Shown piece by piece: positions 35,001 through 42,975 of a DNA stretch of 64,000 nucleotides; the first letter of the stretch is position 1; each line of letters starts with the position of its first letter. The stretch is from Paenibacillus terrigena DSM 21567 (GTDB lineage: Bacteria; Bacillota; Bacilli; Paenibacillales; Paenibacillaceae). The stretch spans positions 186,001-250,000 of the forward strand of contig NZ_KB895414.1 of the NCBI RefSeq assembly GCF_000374845.1, written 5' to 3'. The notes beneath the pieces are model-generated. The model ran no database searches and was not told the origin of the DNA. It saw only the letters and a list, made by a program, of their open reading frames with translations. A program made the translations under genes and the position numbers.

Positions 35001-36308
35001 ATTGAAGCTTAATTTGAACTGTGAAGCTGACTTATCCTCATACAGCGTATAATTCACCACTTGTTCAAGCGGCGTCGCGCTGCCATCCGGATTAATACGT
35101 ACTTTATAGACCTCTATAGAGTCCTTTACAAGCTCCTGTGCTGGAGTGTCATACGTATCGATCAGATACGCTTGATCCTTCGGGATCAACTGTTCATTGT
35201 AATTGTATTCGATCGCCCAATTCACCGTTTGCTTCGAAGGGTCATAGGCTCCTGCTTTTTTCGTCAGCGATTGGCTAAAGTTCACCGATACCTTGCCCGT
35301 ACGCTCCATCAGAGGCTTTTGGCCATGATCGTCGTACCCTTCAACCAGCATCGCATGATTGCTGTAAGTCGCCTGATCGGTCTTGCTGATCGTAGTCGAA
35401 TAGCTTATGCGGTAAGCATGATCTATATTGTCATCAAAAGTAAGCGTGAGCCTTTGCTGCTTCTTACCATCAGCCGTCAATTCTTCCGTTAATTTATGCG
35501 AATAATGATGATATACGCTGTTCGTTACGCTAACCGTGCCATCCAAATGGACCTTCAGTGGTTCAACCTTAATGGAGGCTTCATCCAACACCAATCCCTC
35601 CGGGATGATATCTTCCATGCGCGGCTCCCGAATGATACGCTCATCCTTGTTCAAGTCGACGATCCAATCGATCTTGCTCGGATTGAATGCCTTATCCGCG
35701 ATCCCAGACTTGTCCATGGCTGAGCCCTTATTTTTGAAATGCACGGATACATCCTTGACTTCGTCTTTAAACGGAAACAGGATTTTCTGCTCCGTTCCTT
35801 CCTCCAATTTCGATGAATCAAATTTTCGCCATACATAAAAATACCCATGTAATTCAAGGTTATTTTCAATGCTATCATTAAACTTCAAAGTTACTTTACC
35901 TTCTGGCGTTACTGTATATGTACCTACTCCGCCCGACAAATCGCCTGATAGCGGCTGACTCAGTGTAAACTTGTCCGGCAGATCGAATGTAAAGCTGGAA
36001 TTCGCTTTGTACCCATGGTTAGCAGGGAGTGCCCAATCCAAATATATCTTCACGCGTTCCCCTGTATCCAATCTCACCTCTGAAACGTCTTGTTCATGTC
36101 CCTCTTCACCGACCGTCATCCTGACGCCGGTAATCATATTATGCGTAATCTCATACACGGCCTCCGTTACACTGCTTCCTCTGGTTCCAACTGACTCCTT
36201 CGAAAGATCAGCAGCATAAGCCATCGGCATCATGACGTTCAATAATAATGCAATAACAAAAAATATAGATAGTATTTTCTTCGTTTTTCTCGTATTCAAC
36301 CTTTTCAC
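32001..36308 (-). CDS. LPXTG-anchored multi-domain adhesin with collagen-binding-like and SpaA/Cna-B repeats
   Basis: A 1435-residue surface protein. After a signal peptide (about 1-32, ending AYAA) comes an N-terminal Ig-like adhesive region (about 40-195), then five collagen-binding-type repeats starting near 205, 345, 484, 622 and 763 (each with a W-x-I/V-x-x-N strand), and four SpaA/Cna-B modules starting near 922, 1015, 1115 and 1207. The latter keep the Lys (IVK, LTK), the Glu (IKEIVAP, TEIKAP) and the Asn needed for isopeptide bonds. A Pro/Asp/Ser-rich stalk leads to LPKTG (1400-1404), a membrane helix and KKKRIHS. Starts: GTG 36308 or, better spaced from AGAGG, TTG 36299. The sortase gene lies 36 bases upstream. 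Confidence 0.9.
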   Translation of the reverse strand: MKRLNTRKTKKILSIFFVIALLLNVMMPMAYAADLSKESVGTRGSSVTEAVYEITHNMITGVRMTVGEEGHEQDVSEVRLDTGERVKIYLDWALPANHGYKANSSFTFDLPDKFTLSQPLSGDLSGGVGTYTVTPEGKVTLKFNDSIENNLELHGYFYVWRKFDSSKLEEGTEQKILFPFKDEVKDVSVHFKNKGSAMDKSGIADKAFNPSKIDWIVDLNKDERIIREPRMEDIIPEGLVLDEASIKVEPLKVHLDGTVSVTNSVYHHYSHKLTEELTADGKKQQRLTLTFDDNIDHAYRISYSTTISKTDQATYSNHAMLVEGYDDHGQKPLMERTGKVSVNFSQSLTKKAGAYDPSKQTVNWAIEYNYNEQLIPKDQAYLIDTYDTPAQELVKDSIEVYKVRINPDGSATPLEQVVNYTLYEDKSASQFKLSFNQDIREGYYIRYQTKLKDRVYTDGKASNVVIMHDGKESHDSKDIQEVILSKTGQITSYKDKEIKWTLQVNRDSQTMNQVVLKDTFAGQGLTYVEGSLHITGLESDQTYTVTPDPDYTQGFQIMFTKPVMNHYTITYTTKFDSTAYDTQNVKTYKNRVDMTWKDTSGTPQSIGKTAYVTPISNMQNNGNKTGSYNAEDKSISWTIDMNYNQHVIQNAVVTDQLKGVQTFVENSLVINKTSIDAKGQVVVGEQVDQYDVEFTKSQDGTSEGFKITFRGPIDSSYRITYKTSLKSLPVEGEYSNHATLSDHTGGSGTKLFEQSKTIVPVYGGESIDKKGRQGTSVNDIDQAYWTIHINRSQSYIAENAVLQDTMSPNQIPLKDTFRLYKLKADANEHFSKVGEVDPKDYTLEFHDNAAAGDPTFTITFHKALESAYVLEYQTYMNAVHLEKVTNSVSFAGKTAQEIGDSANKEIVADYSGAGGGAIHAVKGNISIVKEDFSDPNHKLAGAKFELYNAAGDKLLATSDLTDSDGKVQFKDFKSGDYMIKEIVAPTGYVADTQWISVKFDAKDPTQMLVIQNKKIKQAFILTKVAKEEPTRKLEGAVFKLEKKEAGGMHVVTGMEAVASDHKGQVILANLDVGDYQLTEIKAPKGYKRDLTPIHFTIDPNQTVIKEYTMTNDVIDNGSVELTKVDGFDAAPLEGVAFELQDAYGQPVKSNLMTDSSGKITMNDLKAGRYQFVEVTPLADYDALTDSVPFEIESEDQVKIRIENNKTPGAVKLTKVESGRLDQTLQDAMFRLLDADKNPVKDKDGNELKLFITDRNGEVRISDLRPGTYYFEETKAPNGYTIKDRYTSFQVVKGQETEVVVANDRYVSGGKDGDNPVTNPPESPDPTKPIDPVDPEDPSKPGKDTSDESTEGQEGTSDGGSDAGTTDHGGKDQQPPAIKEEDDSDHITGHKDDDRTPGQYLPKTGEDSHLPMQLAGLSVMLLGVAMLVFKKKRIHS

Positions 36309-36344
36309 CTCTTCTGCGACATCTAGATCGAGATTTCGCGGCTT

Positions 36345-36953
36345 CTAATCTAATAATTTTCCTTTGATGATTAATCGATGTGTCGGATTAACCATCGGTT
36401 CACAAGTCACAAGCGTTATTTCTTTTTCGATACCTTCCGGTTCCAGCACCCATACATCATCTGGCTTCACAGTCATTTTTTCGGTGACGACATATTGGTA
36501 CTGCTTATTTTCCGTCTCAACTTCAATAATGTCGCCATACTCCATTTCTGCGAGTCGGTTGAAATTTCTCCCGTACGTTCGGTTACGGTGACCAGCAATC
36601 GCCATATTTCCCACCTCACCCGCCTTACCTGTCTTCTCAATCTGGGCCACAGAGGTTTTCATATTTTTGCTCGTCGCCCCATACAAGATCGGTAGATTTA
36701 AATCGATCTTATCAATTTTGAGAATACCTTCTACGTCAGATTTGCTAGATTTCAACGATGCGGCATGTTCCACATCATCTGATGGATTCAAACCCGCAGC
36801 AGAATCGCCCGGATCGATATTTAGCAGACTTGTCTGCCATTCCGCCGCCAATCGCTGCTGCTGCTGATCTTCCATCCATTCGGATAGGCCGGGATAACAG
36901 AAAATAAATAGGCCAATGACAATGAGGAGGGGAGCCATCACTTTGCTTTTCAT
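36345..36953 (-). CDS. Class D sortase
   Basis: A 202-residue sortase with one N-terminal membrane helix (about 5-24) and the catalytic set: His in MAIAGHRNRTYGRNF (about 120), Cys in TLVTCEP (about 181) and Arg in THRLIIKG (about 192). The spacing and GHR/TCEP motifs suggest class D, which anchors LPNTA- or LPXTG-like proteins in spore-forming bacteria. ATG 36953 is seven bases after AAGGAGG. It lies directly upstream of the LPKTG adhesin and is surely its partner; no separate terminator is seen between them. Confidence 0.92.
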   Translation of the reverse strand: MKSKVMAPLLIVIGLFIFCYPGLSEWMEDQQQQRLAAEWQTSLLNIDPGDSAAGLNPSDDVEHAASLKSSKSDVEGILKIDKIDLNLPILYGATSKNMKTSVAQIEKTGKAGEVGNMAIAGHRNRTYGRNFNRLAEMEYGDIIEVETENKQYQYVVTEKMTVKPDDVWVLEPEGIEKEITLVTCEPMVNPTHRLIIKGKLLD

Positions 36954-37483
36954 TCAACATTCCTCCTTCACTTGATACGAATTTCTTATCCCTCGCTGGT
37001 AGATTACCGTACGCAACTTCTGCGCGTTAATCATCCTCAGGCCATGGCAAAATAATCAGTATCTGCTTACTGACTTCATTAGAAATGCCTTATTACGGGC
37101 CAGTAAAAATCAAAAAGCCCTATTCATCCATAGGGCGTGAAAAACAATTCAATTAGGACGATACGATGTAAATCTACTTACCACTGCCATGCCAATGACA
37201 GATTCTACATACATCACTAAACGAAGTCAAGGCGGCTTTTGTAACCAATTGAGGTAAACACGTCAACCGCGATGGTTCATGCTTTCTTGGTAATTTTTTC
37301 TTATTAGACTTCCGGCTTCTGATTGAAGTATTCCGCAATGGCCTGTACTAGAAACAAAAAAAGGCATCTCTGCCGTCTCTCTTTCGTTATCTTGCCGTCT
37401 TATTCGCAATAACACCGCAACACAAAATACATGTGCTATACTCGTCAAAACATATCATATGGGATTGGAGTTGCGGATCGATT
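36954..37483. other. Intergenic region between the sortase operon and the flavin reductase gene
   Basis: 530 bases. On the minus strand, 37174-37266 is a short open frame ending VCRICHWHGSGK, apparently the tail of a lost gene, followed by an intrinsic-terminator-like hairpin GCCCTAT/ATAGGGC with TTTTTGATTTTT (37104-37136). A weak hairpin with T7 lies at 37356-37371. Promoters for both flanking genes must be here but are not clear. I tested the leader by eye for known riboswitches and recognised none. Confidence 0.45.
37104..37136 (-). terminator. Intrinsic terminator-like hairpin upstream of the sortase gene
   Basis: On the minus strand CGCCCTAT-GGATGA-ATAGGGC is followed by TTTTTGATTTTT. 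No intact gene precedes it; it may end the remnant frame at 37174-37266 or act as an attenuator for the sortase operon. Confidence 0.6.
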
Positions 37484-38101
37484 ATGCATGTTGTCATTGA
37501 ACCTAAAATCCTCTACTTTGGCTCCGCCGTTGTACTTATCAGCACCTTGAACGAAGACGGGACCCCCAATTTGGCTCCGATGTCCTCGGCTTGGTGGCTG
37601 AATCAGTCCTGTATGCTGGGGATGAGCAGTAAATCACAGACCGTTCAGAATTTACAACGTGAACGCGAATGCGTGCTGAATCTTCCTTCCACGGACTTTG
37701 TTCATGCCATAGACCAGTTAACCTTATTAACGGGCAGAGACCCGGTTCCAGAATCGAAAGCCAAGCGTGGCTATCAGCATGAAGCGGATAAGTTCGGCAT
37801 CGCGGGCCTAACACCTATGCCGTCACATCATGTTCGCGCACCGCGTGTCCTGGAATGCCCCGTCCAGTTGGAAGCAACGCTGATGAACGTTCACGCCGTC
37901 GAGGATCCTAGCTCTTTGGTTGCGCTCGAAGTTCGTATTCAGAAAGTCCACATTGAGGAGCATTTACAGATGGACGGCCACCCCAATTATGTTGACCCTT
38001 CAAAATGGAAGCCGATGATTATGAATTTCTGCGAATATTTCGGACTTGATCATCAGCTTTCATCTTCTAGACTCGCTCCAGTATTCGGCCCTACTACTTA
38101 G
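37484..38101 (+). CDS. Flavin reductase-family protein (FMN-binding split barrel)
   Basis: A 205-residue protein with the FMN-binding split-barrel pattern: LYFGSAVVLISTLNEDGTPNLAPMSSAWWLNQSCMLGM (about 9-46), then QTVQNLQRERECVLNLPS, matching DIM6/NTAB-type flavin reductases and flavoredoxins. Members bind FMN and reduce it or act as a partner of an oxygenase. ATG 37484 starts MHVVIEPKIL; the GGAG is about 13 bases upstream, a loose spacing. It lies just before the Tet(L)-like pump on the same strand, but that pump has its own promoter and leader. Confidence 0.85.
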   Translation: MHVVIEPKILYFGSAVVLISTLNEDGTPNLAPMSSAWWLNQSCMLGMSSKSQTVQNLQRERECVLNLPSTDFVHAIDQLTLLTGRDPVPESKAKRGYQHEADKFGIAGLTPMPSHHVRAPRVLECPVQLEATLMNVHAVEDPSSLVALEVRIQKVHIEEHLQMDGHPNYVDPSKWKPMIMNFCEYFGLDHQLSSSRLAPVFGPTT

Positions 38102-38226
38102 GCAAAGGTGCTGCCGATTCGTCTGTTCTCTGCGTTTTAACAAAAAAATACAAAAATCTGTGCGATAACGTATAATGGATAATGAACTTGATTCATATCA
38201 TTGATGATTAATTAGGAGGCATATTC

Positions 38227-38289
38227 ATGCGGCAAACAACGCTTATATGGGTACAAAAATTAGGGGAAGACGCATCATTGACCCTATAA
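38227..38289 (+). CDS. tet(L)-type leader peptide, 20 aa
   Basis: ATG 38227 is seven bases after AGGAGG and the frame ends at TAA 38289. The peptide begins MRQTTLIWVQ and ends SLTL, close in length and ending to the 20-residue leader of tet(L)/tet(K), which ends SMTL. It lies between a TATAAT (38171-38176) and the efflux gene, and its coding sequence contains GGGGAA, one arm of the attenuator below. The protein itself is probably unimportant; its translation controls the downstream start. Confidence 0.8.
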   Translation: MRQTTLIWVQKLGEDASLTL

Positions 38290-38320
38290 ACTGCGCAATT
38301 CCCCTTGATGTACGAAGGGG
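38263..38320 (+). promoter_or_regulatory. Translational attenuator of the Tet(L)-like pump
   Basis: GGGGAA (38263-38268) can pair with TTCCCC (38299-38304). Alternatively CCCCTT (38301-38306) can pair with AAGGGG (38315-38320), which is the ribosome site for the pump (start TTG 38329). These two pairings exclude each other, so translation of the leader peptide can free or hide the ribosome site. Confidence 0.7.
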
Positions 38321-38328
38321 CTATTTCT

Positions 38329-39699
38329 TTGAATTATCTAAAATCGATCGCATGGCTTAGTTTTCTTGCTTTCTTCAGTGTGCTTAACGAGACCGTATTT
38401 AACGTATCTCTACCTGATATCGCCGTACAATTTGGCATTTCACCCGCAGCGGCGAACTGGATCAATACGAGCTTCATGCTTACGTTCGCCATCGGTACAG
38501 CTGTATATGGGAAGTTATCCGATGTATACGGTATCAAGAAATTGCTTCTGATCGGACTGCTGCTATACGGGACAGGATCGATTGTCGGGGTTGTGTTCCA
38601 TGTCTACTATCCCGGCGTGCTCGCCGCAAGATTCATTCAAGGCGCAGGAATCTCAGCGGTTCCGGCGTTAATTATGGTCATTGTGGCGCGTTGTATCGAG
38701 CCGAATCAACAAGGAAGAGCCTTTGGCCTCATTGGTTCTATGGTGGCCTTCGGCGAAGCCATCGGTCCGGTAATCGGTGGGATGATTACGACTTATTTGC
38801 ATTGGTCCTACTTGTTCATTCTACCGATATTGACGCTTATAACGCTACCATTTTTTATTCAGACGCTGCCTGACGAATCGATAAGTGAAGGAAAGACGGA
38901 TGTCCTCGGGGCAATGCTCTTATCTCTTGGGATTCTTACGTTTACTCTCTTTACAACGATGTTTCAATGGTCCTTCCTAGCGATCAGCATATTGTTGTTT
39001 ATCGGGTTTACTTGGCGGATACGACGTGCAGAGCAGCCTTTTATTGAACCCTCTTTGTTCAGCAGGAAAACGTTTATCGTCGGTGTACTTACTGGCAGCA
39101 TCCTGTTAGGCACAGTAGCTGGTTATGTAGCGATGGTTCCTTACATGATGAAAGACGTATATCAGATGCCCACTAGTTTAATTGGTGCTGGTATTCTATT
39201 TCCGGGGACTGTCAGCGTGATCCTATTCGGCTACCTCGGCGGAATCTGTGTCGATCGACGCGGGAATCTATTCACAATGGCGATTGGCATTGGGATGATC
39301 ACTGTAAGCTTTCTTAGCGTTGCGCTGGTCGCAGACCGAACACCCTGGCTCATCACCTGTGCCATGATCCTGACATTCGGTGGACTTTCCCTGGTGAAGA
39401 CCATAATTTCCACCAGTGTCGCAGGGTCGCTGCATTCCGAAGAGTCTGGCTCCGGAATGGGGCTGCTGAACTTCGCCTGCTTCCTGGCCGAAGGCATGGG
39501 TGTGGCCATCGTCGGAGGACTACTCACGAAACCTTGGTTAGCTGCTTCCTTCCTCCCAACGGTAAGAGATGCTGCAGCATTTCTGTACAGCAATATGATG
39601 CTGCTCTTCAGCACAGCAATCATCATAGGAAGCATCGTATACTTCGCCGTATACGGTCGACTGCCAAGCACGTCAGAACAATCATCGACATCTGAATAA
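38329..39699 (+). CDS. Tet(L)/Tet(K)-like tetracycline/H+ antiporter (MFS, 14 helices)
   Basis: A 456-residue MFS transporter close in length to Tet(L) (458). From memory of Tet(L), long stretches match, e.g. ETVFNVSLPDIA (Tet(L) EMVLNVSLPDIA), INTSFMLTFAIGTAVYGKLSD, ARFIQGAGISAVPALIMV, GLIGSMVAFGEAIGPVIGGMI, VAMVPYMMKDVYQ, ILFPGTVSVILFGYLGGICVDRRG. Motif A (GKLSDVYGIKK) and motif C (GEAIGPVIGG) are intact. It should export tetracycline-metal complexes in exchange for protons, though chromosomal homologues may serve Na+/K+ handling. TTG 38329 is eight bases after GAAGGGG; its translation appears controlled by the leader at 38227-38289. Confidence 0.88.
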   Translation: MNYLKSIAWLSFLAFFSVLNETVFNVSLPDIAVQFGISPAAANWINTSFMLTFAIGTAVYGKLSDVYGIKKLLLIGLLLYGTGSIVGVVFHVYYPGVLAARFIQGAGISAVPALIMVIVARCIEPNQQGRAFGLIGSMVAFGEAIGPVIGGMITTYLHWSYLFILPILTLITLPFFIQTLPDESISEGKTDVLGAMLLSLGILTFTLFTTMFQWSFLAISILLFIGFTWRIRRAEQPFIEPSLFSRKTFIVGVLTGSILLGTVAGYVAMVPYMMKDVYQMPTSLIGAGILFPGTVSVILFGYLGGICVDRRGNLFTMAIGIGMITVSFLSVALVADRTPWLITCAMILTFGGLSLVKTIISTSVAGSLHSEESGSGMGLLNFACFLAEGMGVAIVGGLLTKPWLAASFLPTVRDAAAFLYSNMMLLFSTAIIIGSIVYFAVYGRLPSTSEQSSTSE

Positions 39700-39712
39700 A
39701 ACCGAACGATAG

Positions 39713-39762
39713 GCAAAAAAATAGCCTTCATCCCTTACGCTATGGGATGGAGGCTATTTTCA
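39713..39762. terminator. Bidirectional terminator between the tet(L)-like gene and gap
   Basis: AAAATAGCC-TTCATCCC and GGGATGGA-GGCTATTTT form a long perfect-looking hairpin with A/T tails on both sides. Confidence 0.85.
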
Positions 39763-39781
39763 CTGCAACTTCAACTGTTCG

Positions 39782-40816
39782 TTACGATGTTACCGTTTCT
39801 TTATAGGGAATGCTCATTTCATGGCTGATCATGTGCTGCGTCAAATCAATAACTCTAGAGGCATACGCCCATTCGTTGTCATACCATGCTAACACTTTCA
39901 CTTGTCTGCCGCTCGTCATAATCGACATGCCGTCAATAATCGAAGACTTCTCGTTCCCGACGAAATCTGAGGAGACGAGCGGTTCATCGCACAATGCAAC
40001 ATAAGGAGCATATTTCCCTGCCACCGCCTGCTTAAAGACGCTGCGCACTTGCTCAGATGTCACCTCATACCGTGTCTCCACAGTCAAATCGATTAAGGAG
40101 ACATTCGGTGTCGGGACACGAATGGAGATGCCTTGGATCACAGGAGCAAGATGCGGAATGACATCGCCTAACGCTTTGCCTACCCCTGTTGTAGTCGGAA
40201 TAATGGACTGCGCGCACGCTCTGGCACGACGCAAATCTTGGTGTGGATTATCCAGATGCTTCTGATCATTCGTATAGGAATGAATCGTCGTCATCCAACC
40301 CGTCTGAACTTGAAAAGCATGGTCTAGAATTTGAAGCACGGGCGCTAAGCAATTTGTTGTACAGGATGCGGCGGATACAATCGAGTGTCGATCCAGATCA
40401 TAGTTGTCCTCGTTGACTCCCATCACAACCGTGATGTCGACACCCTTGCCCGGTGACGACAAGATCACTTTGGAGGCCCCAGCCTCTAAATGCTTCGCAG
40501 CTTGTGACCGTTCTGTAAATTTCCCTGTCGCATCAATGACCGTATGGATGCCAAGCTGCTTCCAAGGCAGGAAAGCTGGATTCGCCTCACTTAATACCTC
40601 AATCCGTTGCCCTTCAATAATGAGCGCGTTCGGTTCCACCTTAATGTCTCGATCCCATTTCCCATGCACGGTGTCATATTTCAATAAATGAGCAATCGTC
40701 GATGCTGGATACAGACAGTTAATTGCACGCAATTGCCACGATTCCTGTGGATGTTCGAATACTCTGCGGACTAGCAAACGTCCGATTCTTCCCATACCGT
40801 TAATCCCGATCAACAT
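39782..40816 (-). CDS. gap: Glyceraldehyde-3-phosphate dehydrogenase, GapB-like
   Basis: A 344-residue GAPDH. The cofactor loop INGMGRIGRLLVRR (about 4-17), the catalytic Cys in SAASCTTNCLAP (about 151) and the His in IHSYTNDQK are present. The text IHGKWD/KYDTVHGKW and HPQESWQLRAINCLYPASTIAHLLK resemble the anabolic, NADP-preferring GapB rather than the glycolytic GapA. GapB works in gluconeogenesis and is usually repressed by CcpN on glucose. ATG 40816 is about 11 bases after AGGGAGA. No glycolytic operon partners (pgk, tpiA) are nearby, also consistent with GapB. Confidence 0.88.
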   Translation of the reverse strand: MLIGINGMGRIGRLLVRRVFEHPQESWQLRAINCLYPASTIAHLLKYDTVHGKWDRDIKVEPNALIIEGQRIEVLSEANPAFLPWKQLGIHTVIDATGKFTERSQAAKHLEAGASKVILSSPGKGVDITVVMGVNEDNYDLDRHSIVSAASCTTNCLAPVLQILDHAFQVQTGWMTTIHSYTNDQKHLDNPHQDLRRARACAQSIIPTTTGVGKALGDVIPHLAPVIQGISIRVPTPNVSLIDLTVETRYEVTSEQVRSVFKQAVAGKYAPYVALCDEPLVSSDFVGNEKSSIIDGMSIMTSGRQVKVLAWYDNEWAYASRVIDLTQHMISHEMSIPYKETVTS

Positions 40817-41148
40817 GAGTTAGACCATCTCCCTGTCATAAATTCCATTCGCACCTAACGGGATTAATGTATCATATTAACTAATGTTACACAATATTTA
40901 TTTGATTAATTTATATTTATAGTACAACATATACTTCATATTTTAACAAAACCGTCAAGAAACCTGTTATAAACATCTATTAACTACCATTTATTTCTAA
41001 TTTACTATATATATGACTCATAATAACTATAACATCGCGGAAGCCGTTAAGAGAGGCAGATCTATAAATCGGTGCCGTCCTGATTATTCAGACTGCAACG
41101 TCGTTCTATGCTTGGACACCTCACCGACTTACGTCTCAAGGGTGGAGC
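40817..41148. other. AT-rich intergenic region upstream of gap
   Basis: 332 bases between gap and the PlsY-like gene, both minus strand. It holds the gap promoter, probably in the AT-rich part (40870-41020); no clear operator, hairpin or gene was found. Confidence 0.45.
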
Positions 41149-41763
41149 TCACTTTAGCTGAACGCTCTTCTTCAGCCATGAGGCCAATTCCACCCGATGG
41201 GTGTAAACAAGAATCGCAAAATTTCCAAGCCACACGAGCAGAATCACTGCCGAGAACATGTTGAGAAGCAAATAGATGAACACAAGCAACAACCCGCTTA
41301 CCACCTGCAAGCCGTCCGCCTCCGTGGATGTTGGCTTGTTTTTGTTGATCCAGAAGCTCCCTGCCTTCATAACCGCCAATACCACCGCATATACCAGCGA
41401 GACCTCGAAGCCTGTAAGCCCGCTCCAGACCCCAAAGGTTACCGCGATCGCCTTTCCTCCCTTGCCCCGTAGAAACGGTGAGAAGGCATGCCCCGCAATG
41501 GGAGCTAGCGCAAGCGGAATGATGAGATAACCCGGGGCATACCCGCTTGAGATCCCCCATATCACAGGCACGTAACCTTTAGCAAAATCCAACAAGATAC
41601 CAAAAATGCCGACTTTATAGCCTCGAGCCTTCCATAAGTTCATAGCACCGGGGTTGCCATCGCCCACAGCCTTTAAATTTTTGCGACCCGCTAGACCCAG
41701 CCAGTACGAGAACATGAGTGATCCCGATAGGAAAGCACAGGCGATCCACAATAATATCATCAT
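41149..41763 (-). CDS. plsY: PlsY-like glycerol-3-phosphate acyltransferase
   Basis: A 204-residue membrane protein with about five helices. The three PlsY motifs are visible: SGSLMFSYWLG near the N-terminus (about 14-24), GDGNPGAMNLWKARG (about 34-48) and GHAFSPFLRGKGGKA (about 90-104). PlsY uses acyl-phosphate to acylate glycerol 3-phosphate. Because it is coupled to a glycosyltransferase (ATGA overlap), it may be a specialised paralogue that acylates a glycosylated lipid, not the housekeeping enzyme. ATG 41763 starts MMILLWIACAFL. Confidence 0.88.
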   Translation of the reverse strand: MMILLWIACAFLSGSLMFSYWLGLAGRKNLKAVGDGNPGAMNLWKARGYKVGIFGILLDFAKGYVPVIWGISSGYAPGYLIIPLALAPIAGHAFSPFLRGKGGKAIAVTFGVWSGLTGFEVSLVYAVVLAVMKAGSFWINKNKPTSTEADGLQVVSGLLLVFIYLLLNMFSAVILLVWLGNFAILVYTHRVELASWLKKSVQLK

Positions 41764-42857
41764 CGATTTCGCCTACCCCCCACTTGGACGAGCCTACCTT
41801 TCCATCTGACCTCCCCTAGGATAACGACCTGATACATCGAATACACCATGATGACGACGAAAAACAGGGAAGCAATCACATGCAGCACCGGAATCAGCAG
41901 CCCGAACACACCAACATATCGAATGAAATAGAAGAACTGAGCCATATATAGGATATAACCTAGGAACAATGGCAAGGCCCAAGACGTGTTCGCAAAAACA
42001 AATGCAATATCTGATACAAGGAGGCCAACCACCCAGACCGCGATCGGGATAATCGTCCATGGACTTAATGTCGACGTGCTTAAAATAGCCCCCTTGCTAA
42101 AGCCTTCAATCTCGCTTCGGATCCCTTGCGGGTACATCCGGAAGGAGACCATCCCATATCCGATAAAATTGGTGACAGGAATACCTGCTTCCACGAATTT
42201 CGATCCGATGAGCAAATCATCCAATACTTCCGATTTAACGCTCTCATGGCCTTTGATCTTCTCATAATCCTCGCGTAAAGCAAGGATACAAGAGCCGTAC
42301 AGACCTTTCTTGGGATTCCTCTTCTCAAAGACTGACGTAAACGTAAAAATACCCAGCATATTCATGACCAGCGCGAGCTTCTCGTACAGCTTCTCCGTAT
42401 GATGAAAAGGAACCACTGAGATGACACCCTTCGATCGTTCACGTGCCTTTATCAAGGAGCCCAATGCGTGGGGCGCCATTCGGATATCCGCGTCCAAAAA
42501 AGCGAAAATATCGCCGGAAGCATGCAAATAACCATTCCATACTGCCCAGCTCTTCCCTGTCCATCCCTCCGGGAGCGGAGTGCCCGCAATCACCGTGACG
42601 CCTGCATAACGTTCAGCGATTTCCCTCGTCCGATCCGTCGAGAAATCATCCACCACGATGATCTCGTAAGGTAGGGTGGTCTGCGACATCAGCGAATCGA
42701 GAAGATAAGGCAAGTTACACTCCTCATTTCGAGCAGGAATGATAATCGAGAGCTTACGCGAGCCCCGATAGGGCTCATCATTGGAAGGTACGATATTTTT
42801 TCTGAATAGTATGAATCCGCAGAGACATCCGGCAACCATTAGCATTACAATCCACAT
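41760..42857 (-). CDS. Family 2 glycosyltransferase, CrtQ-like membrane enzyme
   Basis: A 365-residue membrane-bound glycosyltransferase. After an N-terminal helix (about 2-20) comes a GT2 domain: LSIIIPARNEECNLPYLL (about 37-54), EIIVVDDFSTDRTREIA, DIFAFLDADIRM (DxD, about 116-127) and EVLDDLLIGSKFVEAG (the acidic base and product site). Three to four helices close the C-terminus. This layout matches 4,4'-diaponeurosporenoate glycosyltransferase CrtQ and hopanoid HpnB-type enzymes. ATG 42857 follows AAGGGGG by nine bases and its stop overlaps the acyltransferase start. The sugar and lipid acceptors are unknown. Confidence 0.85.
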   Translation of the reverse strand: MWIVMLMVAGCLCGFILFRKNIVPSNDEPYRGSRKLSIIIPARNEECNLPYLLDSLMSQTTLPYEIIVVDDFSTDRTREIAERYAGVTVIAGTPLPEGWTGKSWAVWNGYLHASGDIFAFLDADIRMAPHALGSLIKARERSKGVISVVPFHHTEKLYEKLALVMNMLGIFTFTSVFEKRNPKKGLYGSCILALREDYEKIKGHESVKSEVLDDLLIGSKFVEAGIPVTNFIGYGMVSFRMYPQGIRSEIEGFSKGAILSTSTLSPWTIIPIAVWVVGLLVSDIAFVFANTSWALPLFLGYILYMAQFFYFIRYVGVFGLLIPVLHVIASLFFVVIMVYSMYQVVILGEVRWKGRLVQVGGRRNR

Positions 42858-42975
42858 GTCCGAATTCCCCCTTCTGGCTCTATGTATATGAGGAATTGCG
42901 AATAGACATTACATTTCTGATCCCCTATAATATCTAGTATCATTCAACAAAAATACGAACATTAAGGTGCATATC

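Noticed and set aside
36954-37440. Possible c-di-GMP or other riboswitch ahead of the sortase operon
   Set aside because: I looked for the GEMM, preQ1 and c-di-AMP cores and found none; the hairpins present are ordinary terminators.
41013-41264. 83-codon plus-strand frame upstream of gap
   Set aside because: Overlaps the PlsY-like gene end and has no ribosome site or recognisable content.
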